Shown one piece after another: positions 1 to 7,062 of a stretch of DNA of 14,309 nucleotides; position 1 is the stretch's first letter; each line of letters begins with the position of its first letter. Below the pieces are notes generated by a model. That model saw only the letters and a program-made list of their open reading frames with translations. It did not search any database and was not told the DNA's origin. Both the position numbers and the translations under genes were made by a program. The stretch lies in assembly GCA_937922005.1 (NCBI GenBank), contig CAKZWV010000043.1, positions 1 through 14,309 on the forward strand, given 5' to 3'. This stretch comes from an uncultured Clostridia bacterium. Its GTDB lineage: Bacteria > Bacillota > Clostridia > Saccharofermentanales > DTU023.

Positions 1-1
1 T

Positions 2-826
2 GAAAATACCGATATCCGGACTCCCTTAGTCGCAGAGCTGGCCATCTACGAACGACCTGACCCTACCAGTCACCGCCTGGCCTCCCTGCTTTTTAATGAG
101 CCCTGTCAGCTCCTTGGCCCTGCGTCCAACCCCCAATATTTCAAGATTCGCCTCAGCGACGGGGTGACCGGCTTTGTGGAAGCCAACAAATTAAGTAAAG
201 ACGCTACCCACATCGAACCCCATTTAGCCATCCGCCAGGTCATGGTCTTATCCAGGTCAAAGAACCTGATGACCGATACCAACCAAGGGGCTCTCATTAT
301 GTCCGTTCCCATGGGGACCATTCTCTTTGTGGACTATGAGACGGTCAGTGTCATGCGGGTTCGCATGCCCGGTGGCAAATCCGCCTGGATCAGCACTTCT
401 GGCATCGTGCTCTTGGATGATCAGGGGCATTTTCTTCACGACGAGGGCTTGAACCTCTTTGTGAGTAGTGCTATGAACTTTTCTCAGACCCCCTTTGAGC
501 CCGGTGCCATGACCGGCGAGGGCTCCGATATTGCCGGAGTCATCTATATTGCGGGCAAGACCAATGATGTCCGTTTGCCCCGGACCCTGGCCCAGCAGGC
601 AGAGGCTGGCGAGCCCGTTAATCTGCACAGCATCGGTCCAGGCGATTGCCTCTTCTTCCATGCCCCTCAAGATCCCAATACCATTGTCGATGCGGCCATT
701 GTTATTGAACCGGGCAATGTTATGATGGTGAAGCAAAATGACTCCCGGATCAACATCTGGAATATCGAAGACGACCCAACTTTCATGGCCAACCTAGCAA
801 CTGTCCGTCGTTACCTCCACCGTTAA
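2..826 (+). CDS. SH3b + NlpC/P60-like protein, 5'-truncated, catalytic residues substituted
   Basis: The frame is already open at base 2 with no stop, so the gene begins upstream of the window. The first 60 or so visible residues read like a bacterial SH3 (SH3b) cell-wall-binding repeat, ending in GVTGFVEANKLS. From about base 450 the sequence follows the NlpC/P60 peptidase pattern: a degenerate GxDCSG box, then LPRTLAQQ, then PGDCLFF, then a degenerate HVGIYIG box. Family members cut cell-wall peptides with a Cys-His pair. Here the DCSG box reads DIAG (Cys replaced by Ile at 530-532) and the HVGIYIG box reads DAAIVIE (His replaced by Asp at 689-691). The fold appears kept but the catalytic pair is gone, so a binding or structural role is more likely than hydrolysis. 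Any signal peptide would lie outside the window. Domain assignment is by eye from motif order. The gene ends with TAA at 824-826. Confidence 0.75.
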   Translation, partial: ENTDIRTPLVAELAIYERPDPTSHRLASLLFNEPCQLLGPASNPQYFKIRLSDGVTGFVEANKLSKDATHIEPHLAIRQVMVLSRSKNLMTDTNQGALIMSVPMGTILFVDYETVSVMRVRMPGGKSAWISTSGIVLLDDQGHFLHDEGLNLFVSSAMNFSQTPFEPGAMTGEGSDIAGVIYIAGKTNDVRLPRTLAQQAEAGEPVNLHSIGPGDCLFFHAPQDPNTIVDAAIVIEPGNVMMVKQNDSRINIWNIEDDPTFMANLATVRRYLHR

Positions 827-895
827 CCTTACCTATTACCACTAATACGATCTCCACTGCGATCGCTGCCTTCCTTGCTAACGTTACCTCCACCG
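809..895 (+). repeat. 14-bp direct repeat pair around the end of the NlpC/P60-like gene
   Basis: The sequence CGTTACCTCCACCG occurs at 809-822, inside the last codons of the NlpC/P60-like gene, and again at 882-895, in the gap before the protease gene. The copies are identical and 73 bp apart. The rest of the gap (827-937) shows no gene, clear promoter or terminator. The pair could be the relic of a small duplication; no function is evident. Confidence 0.5.
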
Positions 896-937
896 CTGAA
901 CCTGCCCCCTTATCACCCAGAAAGGAACCTCCTCCCT

Positions 938-2779
938 ATGCATCACCTTCCCAGCTCCGTCCCCCATTCATCCACCCATGTGGCTTCCCCCCTGACCCCA
1001 CCGGACCCTAGCCTCTTTGCTTCTGCTTGGGACCTCGTCGAAACTTGCACCCTGACAGAGCCGGAACCCATGATATACAGTGAATATCTCCATAAGACGA
1101 CCGGTTTTACCTTAAATCTCCTGACCAATAATGACCCCGAGCAATATGGTGAAATTTCCTTTTTGACCCCACCGACCGATCATACGGGGGTCGCCCACAT
1201 CCTGGAACATAGCCTCCTGGGGGGCTCTGATGCCTATCCCCTGCCACAAATATTCCCTAAACTGATGGAGATCTCCCCCGCCTCCCTCATCAATGCTTTT
1301 ACGGGGGAGGAGACCACGAACTTTGTCTTTGCCTCCCCCTTTGCTCAAGATTTTTTCGAACTTCTTCATGTCTACCTGGATGCCGTCTTCCACCCCCTGG
1401 TCCGCCATGACCCTCAGGCCTTTTTCCAGGAGGGCTGGCACTACGAGACCCAGGAGGACTCCGCTGCCCCGATCATCAACGGGGTTGTTTATAATGAGAT
1501 GAAAGAAGTCTTAGCTTCGCCCATGAGCCAAATCGACAACCTGGCCCGGGCCCATCTTTTCTCCAATTTTCACCAGTATGAATCGGGTGGGGACCCTGCC
1601 GCTATCCCCAGCCTGACCTATGAGCACTTCTGTGAGCTTTACGACGCCTGGTACCACCCCGTCAACGGCCGCCTCTTTCTCTATGGCCAGCTGGACCTGG
1701 CTCGGATTCTTCCCCTCGTGGAAGCCTATCTGGCGGCCTTTGACCCCCGGGAGCAGGAGGATTTGCCCAAGAAAACGCCCAATACCGCAAGGCTTGACCG
1801 CCAGCGTGCCTATGCCTTCTCCCCCAACCTAGCCTTGCCCATCCAAGAGTCAGTGCTCGAGGAGACGCAAGCGGCCCCCAAAGCCCTCTGGCTGCGGACC
1901 TGGCAGATCAAAAAAGAGGAGATTCCAGCAGAGCTCCTGGGTCCCCTGACCATGGACAAATCTTGGCAGGTGGGGATCGGCCCCGATGGCCAGGCCCGCC
2001 CCTTTGCGCCGGATATTGCGGCTGAAAACCTGGGTGTTGCCGCCACCCTCATGGCGCAAATGCTCAGCAACCAGGCCAGTTCCCCCTTGGACGTCGCCCT
2101 TTTTTCCGCCAATTTAGGGACCGATGCCTATTTCGACGTGACCGACTATGGGGACGAGTTCTATATCAACCTTCTTATGAACCAGGTCGAGCTGGGCCCC
2201 GATTCTGCCGATCTTCCCGACCGCCTCGACCAGGCCTTCCGTGAGGCTGGTGACCATGCCTTCACGGAGTCTGCCCTCGAGTCTTTCTTGCAGGCCTCCC
2301 GTCTGTCTTGCGTCCATTACCTCAATCAGACCAACCGTGGCCGCTATTACGGTGCCCTCTTGAGTGGGGCCCTGAGTCGGGGGACCGATCCCTTGAGCAA
2401 CCTGGCCTTCCCAACCCGCCTCCAAGCCCTCACCAAGACCCTGACGCCCGCTTTCCTCCAACAAATATTCCAGCTCTTCTTTTTCTCGTCTTCTCGCCGC
2501 AATGATTTCTTTTTACTACCGGAAGGCCTCACGGCCCTCCCTCCCATCTTGGAGGGGGCCACGCACTTACCTCTTCACCCAGAGGCCCCAGCGGCAGAGG
2601 CTCCCGCAGCCCCACGAGCGGCAGAGGCTCCCGCAACTCTATCGGCAGACGAAATGCCCGGAACTCCCTCGGCAGCTCCAACGACCGCTGCAGCAATGGA
2701 TACAGAGGCTCCCGCAGTTCCCTCAGAGGAGGCCCTTTTGGCACCTTGGCTCCAGCTGGACGAGGGACCGTATCGGTAG
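938..2779 (+). CDS. M16C (PreP-like) metalloprotease, N-terminal half, ending at an in-frame TAG
   Basis: This is the amino-terminal half of a presequence-protease-type M16C peptidase, which degrades short unfolded peptides in a closed zinc-dependent chamber. The inverted zinc motif HxxEH is intact as HILEH (residues 87-91, H87 codon at 1196), in the family context TPPTDHTGVAHILEHSLLGG. The downstream glutamate motif is GVVYNEMKEVLASP, with E187 as the expected third ligand. I chose ATG 938 because AAAGGA lies at 921-926; a TTG at 875 in the same frame has no ribosome binding site. The protein is 613 aa. Its last 60 or so residues are an Ala/Pro/Glu-rich linker, and translation then meets TAG at 2777-2779. 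The C-terminal half continues in the same frame (next entry), so the whole was a roughly 1,090-codon gene. It is either a nonsense mutation, a base error or a genuinely split enzyme. Confidence 0.85.
   Translation: MHHLPSSVPHSSTHVASPLTPPDPSLFASAWDLVETCTLTEPEPMIYSEYLHKTTGFTLNLLTNNDPEQYGEISFLTPPTDHTGVAHILEHSLLGGSDAYPLPQIFPKLMEISPASLINAFTGEETTNFVFASPFAQDFFELLHVYLDAVFHPLVRHDPQAFFQEGWHYETQEDSAAPIINGVVYNEMKEVLASPMSQIDNLARAHLFSNFHQYESGGDPAAIPSLTYEHFCELYDAWYHPVNGRLFLYGQLDLARILPLVEAYLAAFDPREQEDLPKKTPNTARLDRQRAYAFSPNLALPIQESVLEETQAAPKALWLRTWQIKKEEIPAELLGPLTMDKSWQVGIGPDGQARPFAPDIAAENLGVAATLMAQMLSNQASSPLDVALFSANLGTDAYFDVTDYGDEFYINLLMNQVELGPDSADLPDRLDQAFREAGDHAFTESALESFLQASRLSCVHYLNQTNRGRYYGALLSGALSRGTDPLSNLAFPTRLQALTKTLTPAFLQQIFQLFFFSSSRRNDFFLLPEGLTALPPILEGATHLPLHPEAPAAEAPAAPRAAEAPATLSADEMPGTPSAAPTTAAAMDTEAPAVPSEEALLAPWLQLDEGPYR
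2591..2717 (+). repeat. Repeats coding for the Ala/Pro/Glu linker of the protease
   Basis: GCGGCAGAGGCTCCCGCA occurs exactly at 2591-2608 and 2618-2635 (27-bp period, nine codons). A shorter version, ACAGAGGCTCCCGCAG, lies at 2702-2717. They encode AEAPA-type peptides in the linker between the two halves of the M16C protease. Such repeats commonly grow and shrink by slippage, so the length of this linker is probably variable between strains. Confidence 0.8.
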
Positions 2780-2821
2780 TATTTTGGGCCCTTAGATTGG
2801 GAGGAGAGAGAGGGGGGGATT

Positions 2822-4213
2822 TTGGTCTTTCCACAGACGACCCATGGGATGACCTATCTGACTTTGCTCTATCCCTTGGACCAGGTGAAGTCAGCAAGGG
2901 ACCTGGCTTTATTAAATGTGGCTAGCCTTGTTTATGACAATTTGGATGTGGGAGAGGAGACCGCCCAGCTTTTCCAGGACCGGGCGAGGCTGAACTTGGG
3001 ACGGATGGACCTGCGGATCAAGTTGGTTCAACCCCTTTGCGGACCTGCAGAGGCCTATTTGCAGGTGAAATTGGCGTTTTTAAAGGAGAGGACGAACCAG
3101 GCCCTCCAGGTTTTCCTGGACCTGCGGGACCAGGTGCATTTTACCCCGCCTCAAAAAGTGGCTCATATTGTGACGAGCTACGTGGCCAACCGTCAGGAAA
3201 GCATTGGTCGCCATGCGGCCCGCTACGCCCTGGACCTGGCTGGTCAGCTAATGACTCCGCTTTCCTATCTTCGAGAGCTCTTAGACGGGTTGCGCTCTTA
3301 CGAGGATCTGGCCTGGATCGATCAGAGTCTTTCTCAAGATCCGGATCCTCTTTTGGCTGAATTCAAGAAAGTTTGGACCGAGGTCCTACAAAGAAGGCCG
3401 ATCTTAGCCGTCACCAGCGATGAGGACGGCCTGGCGGCCCTCTACCAGGATTCCAATTTGGCCCGTCTGTCCCCAATTCCTTCGCCCCAAGGAAGGTCCC
3501 AAGGCCCTCTGTCTGGCCTGGGTCATGGCGTGCTGGACTTAGATCAGATCATAGGGCAAGATTTTAGAAAAATAGGACAAACGCCAAGACTGACCCGGGG
3601 GAGGCAGGCGGCTATGGATACCAATAGCATGGCCTTTGTCTCTAATCTCAGGGCTGTCCTAGTTGGAAGGCCTGGGGGAGCTTTGCAAGATGCGACCTTG
3701 CGGGCCTGGGAGCAAATAGGCCGTTGGCTGCCCCTCGTACGCCTCCTTCGCACCTCATATCTGTGGACCAAAATCCGAGATGAAGGCGGTGCCTATGACC
3801 TTGGCTTAGATTTTAATGAGGAAGGACTCTTGCGAGCCTATTCGGCTTCTGACCCCCAACTGGAGGCCAGTCTGGATGTCTTTCAGACCTTAGCTGAACA
3901 AGATACTCCTTACGAAGGGCTGGCAAGTCAGCTGCCCCAAGCCATTCGAACCTATCTTTTAGATAGTGCCCGGCCCATCGCCATTGATGCCCTTCACAAC
4001 CTGGCCTTGAACTATCTTTTAGAAGGCAGAACTTTCCAAGTCCGCCAGGCCATACGCCGGGGTGTCCTAGGGGCCGAAAGCAAAGATATCCCATCCTTCC
4101 GAGAAGCCTTGCGGGCCAGCGCCTTTGGACAAAACTATGTGGTGATCGGCCAAGCTGACCAAGTAGCTGCCGCCCAAGCTCGCTTTTCGGACTTGAAGGA
4201 CATAAGGGGCTAA
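2822..4213 (+). CDS. M16C (PreP-like) metalloprotease, C-terminal half after the in-frame TAG
   Basis: This is the carboxy-terminal half of the same M16C peptidase, in the same reading frame as the preceding entry. The frame is open from directly after the TAG, and the 14 codons before TTG 2822 encode an acidic linker. The part from TTG 2822 would be 463 aa. It opens with a segment matching the first strand of the second half (THGMTYLTLLYPLD) and includes the LWTKIRDEGGAY stretch, equivalent to the conserved R...GGAY region that completes the PreP active site. SYxDP-like AYSASDPQLEASLDVF follows. If translated separately, TTG 2822 has a G7 run at 2812-2818 and GGGAGGAG at 2799-2806 upstream, poorly spaced; ATG 2849 is another in-frame start with no good site. 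The sequence shows no other lesion, so the break is either recent or tolerated. Confidence 0.8.
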   Translation: MVFPQTTHGMTYLTLLYPLDQVKSARDLALLNVASLVYDNLDVGEETAQLFQDRARLNLGRMDLRIKLVQPLCGPAEAYLQVKLAFLKERTNQALQVFLDLRDQVHFTPPQKVAHIVTSYVANRQESIGRHAARYALDLAGQLMTPLSYLRELLDGLRSYEDLAWIDQSLSQDPDPLLAEFKKVWTEVLQRRPILAVTSDEDGLAALYQDSNLARLSPIPSPQGRSQGPLSGLGHGVLDLDQIIGQDFRKIGQTPRLTRGRQAAMDTNSMAFVSNLRAVLVGRPGGALQDATLRAWEQIGRWLPLVRLLRTSYLWTKIRDEGGAYDLGLDFNEEGLLRAYSASDPQLEASLDVFQTLAEQDTPYEGLASQLPQAIRTYLLDSARPIAIDALHNLALNYLLEGRTFQVRQAIRRGVLGAESKDIPSFREALRASAFGQNYVVIGQADQVAAAQARFSDLKDIRG

Positions 4214-4240
4214 AGGACAGTCTCCCCCTATTGCAGACGC

Positions 4241-4271
4241 AAAAAAGCACCGCTGTCTAAGACAGCGGTGC
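4241..4271 (-). terminator. Intrinsic terminator of rpmB
   Basis: An 11-bp perfect stem, GCACCGCTGTC (4247-4257) with GACAGCGGTGC (4261-4271), has a 3-nt loop. Six A on the plus strand (4241-4246) give a T6 tract when read on the minus strand, about 80 bp past the rpmB stop. The plus-strand side lacks a T tract, so it mainly serves rpmB, although it also lies just beyond the convergent protease gene. Confidence 0.88.
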
Positions 4272-4351
4272 AGCGTAAGATCTATTCTATCGATTTTCTT
4301 AACTATAAGGTGAAGACCTATCTATCGTAACTACAAGGAGTAGTAGAGATA

Positions 4352-4549
4352 CTATGCTCTTTCTACCAGACCGGAACGTAGGCATCTGGTGCAGACATGC
4401 ATCGTTTTGGGGGTGCCATTTTCGATGACCCGCACTGTGCGGACATTGGCGCTCTGGATGGTCTTGGCCCGGCGAGAAATCTGGGACCTCGTAATCTTAA
4501 TTTTTCTTCCGAAAAACTTGGATTTCTCACAAATATCACATTTTGCCAT
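4352..4549 (-). CDS. rpmB: Ribosomal protein L28, zinc-ribbon form
   Basis: Large-subunit ribosomal protein L28, 65 aa, starting MAKCDICEKSKFFGRKIK and ending CTRCLRSGLVERA. Two CxxC pairs (C4/C7 and C53/C56) mark the zinc-binding C+ form of the family, in contrast to the Cys-less C- paralogues found in some genomes. I chose the ATG at 4549-4547 because on the minus strand AAGGAGGAGG lies just before it; a longer frame to 4609 has no ribosome binding site and no homologous sequence. The gene is monocistronic, divergent from rpmG and followed by its own terminator. A weak minus-strand promoter may lie near 4630-4660 (TTGCTT, 17 bp, TAGCAT), but this is uncertain. Confidence 0.95.
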   Translation of the reverse strand: MAKCDICEKSKFFGRKIKITRSQISRRAKTIQSANVRTVRVIENGTPKTMHVCTRCLRSGLVERA

Positions 4550-4592
4550 TGCTTTACCTCCTCCTTCACATAGAACTGTTTTGTGTAGGCAC

Positions 4593-4607
4593 GCCAATAC
4601 AATTGGC
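4593..4607. promoter_or_regulatory. Operator-like palindrome in the rpmB/rpmG divergent region
   Basis: GCCAAT-ACA-ATTGGC is a perfect 6-bp inverted repeat with a 3-bp spacer, 44 bp upstream of the rpmB start. It lies in the 5' untranslated or promoter region of rpmB. The sequence does not match the Zur box consensus I know. It could be a repressor site or a short RNA hairpin; the function is inferred only from symmetry and position. Confidence 0.35.
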
Positions 4608-4767
4608 ACTTGCTCTCAAAATCACGTTGACCATGCTAACAAATCAAATAGAAAAAAGCAAATACTTAGGAGAAAAGAATGGGAATATTTGTTGACTGAT
4701 GAAGAAAAAGATTTATATATTGAAAATAACGCTGAATATCAGCAAATATTCCATCGACCTCTTTTCC

Positions 4768-4795
4768 TTGACAAATGAAAAGAAGCTGGTATAAT
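4768..4795 (+). promoter_or_regulatory. Consensus SigA promoter of rpmG-secE-nusG
   Basis: TTGACA at 4768-4773 and TATAAT at 4790-4795 are both exact consensus hexamers, separated by 16 bp. TGG directly before the -10 adds an extended -10 element. Transcription should start near 4802, giving a leader of about 50 nt before rpmG. This is the strongest promoter in the window, as expected for a translation operon. Confidence 0.92.
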
Positions 4796-4851
4796 GGGAA
4801 AAGCTGCCTAAAAACAGCGAGTTTTTTATCACGTAAAAGGGAGGAACGACA

Positions 4852-5016
4852 ATGGCGAAAAAAGAAGATCGACTCCGCATTACCTTGGCGTGTTCCGAGT
4901 GCAAAAGGCACAATTATAGCACGACGAAAAACAAGAAGACCAATACTGAGAAGATCAAACTTATCAAGTATTGCCCCTTTTGTCGGAAACGTGTCCCTCA
5001 TGTAGAGAGCAAATAG
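4852..5016 (+). CDS. rpmG: Ribosomal protein L33, zinc-ribbon form
   Basis: Large-subunit ribosomal protein L33, 54 aa, running from ATG 4852 to TAG 5014-5016. Two CxxC pairs (C14/C17 in LACSECK and C41/C44 in KYCPFCRK) show the zinc-binding C+ form. The family hallmark NYSTTKNKK is present at about residues 21-29. GGGAGGA lies upstream at 4839-4845. It is the first gene of the operon behind the consensus promoter at 4768-4795, followed 44 bp later by secE. The order rpmG-secE-nusG is typical of Bacillota and of bacteria generally; the tRNA-Trp gene that sometimes sits between rpmG and secE is absent. Confidence 0.95.
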   Translation: MAKKEDRLRITLACSECKRHNYSTTKNKKTNTEKIKLIKYCPFCRKRVPHVESK

Positions 5017-5060
5017 AGCATATATAAGCCTATTTACTGAACTAAATGAAGGAGGCGTAA

Positions 5061-5579
5061 ATGGCAAAGGGTAAAAAAGGTAAGGCAAGACCACCGAGAC
5101 CCAAAGAAGTAGAAGAAAATTTTGTTCCTGTTAAAAAGCAGGTTAACAAAGATTTGCCCTTGGGCGAGCGTTTTACTGCCTGGTATAAAGGGATTGGCCG
5201 TCAGCTGAAGGCTGTGACTTGGGCCAGTAAAGAAAAGACTAAGCGCAACACGGCGACAGTTATCGTCCTCGTGCTAGTCTTTACCCTCATGATTCTACTC
5301 TTTGACAAGCTAGTCCAATGGGTCTTTGACCTCACAGGTTTTTATACTGTGGGGCAGAGCAACCAAGTGGAGCAGAACTTGACCCAAGAGGAAATCGACA
5401 AGATCAAGCAGAGTGCAGGGGAGAAGTTTACTTCGGAGACCAAGGAAACCACCGGAGAAGAAGAAAGCTCAGCTGCACAAGAGTCTGCTGAGTCTCAAGA
5501 GCCTGCAGAAAGCCAAGAGACGGCAGAGGCGACGGCTGTGGCATCGGAAGAAGCGACAACCGAAACAACAGGTAATTAG
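5061..5579 (+). CDS. secE: SecE preprotein translocase subunit with long low-complexity C-terminal tail
   Basis: SecE clamps the SecY channel in the membrane translocon. The core is clear: a basic N-terminus, the amphipathic segment with LKAVTWAS (residues 49-56), then one membrane helix at about residues 65-81. ATG 5061 follows AAGGAGG at 5049-5055. At 172 aa it is far longer than the usual 60-90 aa. Residues from about 96 on are an extra Glu/Ser/Ala/Gln/Thr-rich tail with SAESQEPAESQETAEA-type repeats. With the usual topology (N-terminus inside) the tail would lie outside the membrane. The stop codon TAG (5577-5579) is two bases from the first possible nusG start, which suggests translational coupling. 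Confidence 0.93.
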   Translation: MAKGKKGKARPPRPKEVEENFVPVKKQVNKDLPLGERFTAWYKGIGRQLKAVTWASKEKTKRNTATVIVLVLVFTLMILLFDKLVQWVFDLTGFYTVGQSNQVEQNLTQEEIDKIKQSAGEKFTSETKETTGEEESSAAQESAESQEPAESQETAEATAVASEEATTETTGN

Positions 5580-5581
5580 CT

Positions 5582-6373
5582 TTGGTGGACCAAGATAAGT
5601 ACAAGCTAGAGTCAGAAGAATCAATGCTGGAGGATGCTTCCACTGAGGAACAGGACCTTTTGGGCCAAAAGCCTGAGAGCCAGGATCCTAGTGGTGAAGC
5701 TTCCGACAGTCAGGAAGCTGAAGCCCTTCCCACCGGTCTTTCCGATGAAGAACTCATTGGCTCAAGTATGCCAGTGGAGCGCACCGGGTCCGTCGAAATT
5801 CAGGCGGCCAAGGCCGTGAAGCAAGCTGGAGGCCTGGATAAGGGGAAGGATTCTGAGGCAGAGTGGTATGTCGTACATACTTACTCTGGCTATGAGAATA
5901 AGGTGAAGAACACCCTAGTCAGCATAGCAGATAACTTGAACCTCCATGAGTATATCCAAGATGTGGCAGTTCCCACGGAAAAGATTAGTGAAATCAAGAA
6001 TGGGAAGAAGCGCCTTATTGAGCGTAAACTCTATCCTGGCTACGTTTTAGTGAAGCTTGTTTTGACCGATGATATTTGGTTCCTTATTCGCAACACCAAG
6101 GGCGTTACAGGTTTTGTTGGACCGTCCAGTACTCATCCCATCCCGCTTACCCATGAAGAGCAGATGATCATGCAACTTGATACAGATTTTGTCCCAGAAG
6201 TCGACTACAAGGTCGGGGACCAGGTCAAGGTGATCAACGGGCCCTTCGAAGGAAGTGTGGGCGAGGTTATTGCCCTGGATGAGGAGAAGAATCAAGTTCG
6301 GGTATCTGTGACGATGTTGAACCGGGAGACCCCGGTTGATTTGGATTTCATGAGTGTCCTCAAGGTCGAATAG
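5582..6373 (+). CDS. nusG: Transcription termination/antitermination factor NusG with acidic N-terminal extension
   Basis: NusG binds RNA polymerase and the ribosome and modulates pausing and termination. The NGN domain starts near residue 94 with AEWYVVHTYSGYENKVKN. The KOW domain lies at about residues 210-245 (VGDQVKVINGPFEGSVGEV), and the protein ends PVDLDFMSVLKVE. Counting from the first available start, TTG 5582, it is 263 aa against about 175-180 for ordinary NusG. The extra 90 or so residues are Glu/Asp/Ser/Gln-rich. The start is uncertain: TTG 5582, GTG 5585 and ATG 5624 are candidates, none with a good ribosome binding site. The first two lie just after the secE stop and would suit coupled translation. 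A start near the NGN domain has no ATG/GTG/TTG with a convincing site, so at least part of the extension is probably real. Confidence 0.93.
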   Translation: MVDQDKYKLESEESMLEDASTEEQDLLGQKPESQDPSGEASDSQEAEALPTGLSDEELIGSSMPVERTGSVEIQAAKAVKQAGGLDKGKDSEAEWYVVHTYSGYENKVKNTLVSIADNLNLHEYIQDVAVPTEKISEIKNGKKRLIERKLYPGYVLVKLVLTDDIWFLIRNTKGVTGFVGPSSTHPIPLTHEEQMIMQLDTDFVPEVDYKVGDQVKVINGPFEGSVGEVIALDEEKNQVRVSVTMLNRETPVDLDFMSVLKVE

Positions 6374-6423
6374 GTTGATTGGGTCGACTAGGTTGACCAT
6401 CTTATCCGAGGCCCCATGCAGAA

Positions 6424-6577
6424 CGTATAAAAATACGGTCTGATCCATTTGGATCTATGTTTCTTAAGATCCAAGTTATTTGGACGAGTATATAGACACT
6501 TTCCTCTATCCAATGAGGACTGGTTCTATAGTGCTGTCCAAGCTTTTTATCCGCCGATAAACTTAAGGCGGAAAAAG
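6424..6577 (+). promoter_or_regulatory. Structured leader upstream of rplK
   Basis: The 247 bp between nusG and rplK hold no gene but several hairpins. CGTAT-AAAA-ATACG lies at 6424-6437. GATCC-ATTT-GGATC lies at 6442-6455. TTGGATCT pairs with AGATCCAA (6449-6474). TCCGCC/GGCGGA lies at 6550-6572, extended by T/A runs to 6543-6577. The second and third share GGATC and cannot form together. No T tract follows the last stem, so it is not a terminator on the plus strand. I see no convincing promoter here. An L1- or L11-responsive leader is possible because rplK-rplA operons are autoregulated in other bacteria; I do not recognise the specific binding motif. Confidence 0.45.
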
Positions 6578-6620
6578 ACAGTTTAATAGAGACAAAATTT
6601 AGCAATGGGAGGTGGCCGAT

Positions 6621-7049
6621 ATGGCTAAAAAAGTAAGTGCAGTAATCAAATTGCAAATCCCGGGTGGGAAATGCACACCAGCGCCGCCGGTAGGACCAGC
6701 TTTAGGCGGACAGGGCGTGAATATTGCCCAGTTCGTCAAGGAATTTAATGATCGTACGAAAGATTCCGTTGGCACCATCATTCCGGTCGTAATCACGGTA
6801 TATCAGGACAAGAGTTTTAGTTTTGTAACCAAAACCCCTCCGGCTCCTGTAATGTTAAAAGAAGTCGCCAAAATCGAAAAAGGTGCCCATACTCCGAGCA
6901 AGGAGACGGTAGCCACGGTGACTTGGGCTGACTGCCTGAAGATCGCTGAAACCAAGTTAAAAGATACCAACGCCACAGATCTCGAGGCCTGCGCTAAGAT
7001 GATCGAAGGCACAGCGAAACAGATGGGCATTAAGGTGACGAAGGACTAA
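6621..7049 (+). CDS. rplK: Ribosomal protein L11
   Basis: Large-subunit protein L11 of the GTPase-associated stalk base, 142 aa, the normal length. Recognised by PPVGPALGGQGVNI near the N-terminus and by FVKEFNDRTKD. ATG 6621 follows GGGAGG at 6607-6612 with 8-bp spacing; a GTG nine bases upstream (6612) overlaps that site and is not used. The stop is 13 bp from rplA, so the two are co-transcribed. The structured region upstream (6424-6577) is the likely place for control. Confidence 0.98.
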   Translation: MAKKVSAVIKLQIPGGKCTPAPPVGPALGGQGVNIAQFVKEFNDRTKDSVGTIIPVVITVYQDKSFSFVTKTPPAPVMLKEVAKIEKGAHTPSKETVATVTWADCLKIAETKLKDTNATDLEACAKMIEGTAKQMGIKVTKD

Positions 7050-7062
7050 GGGGGAAGGAACG

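Noticed and set aside
2777..2779. TAG read as pyrrolysine or as a recoded sense codon
   Set aside because: TAG ends rpmG, secE, nusG, rpmB and glnS in this window, so it is an ordinary stop here. There is no evidence for pyrrolysine genes, and M16C proteases are not known to need that residue.
4389..4778. Plus-strand 129-residue frame between the protease and rpmG
   Set aside because: It is mostly antisense to rpmB and runs through the divergent promoter region, with no ribosome binding site and no recognisable protein features.
6374..6620. tRNA or other structured RNA gene between nusG and rplK
   Set aside because: No cloverleaf, no T-loop GTTCRA motif and no CCA end fit; the hairpins are better read as leader structure.
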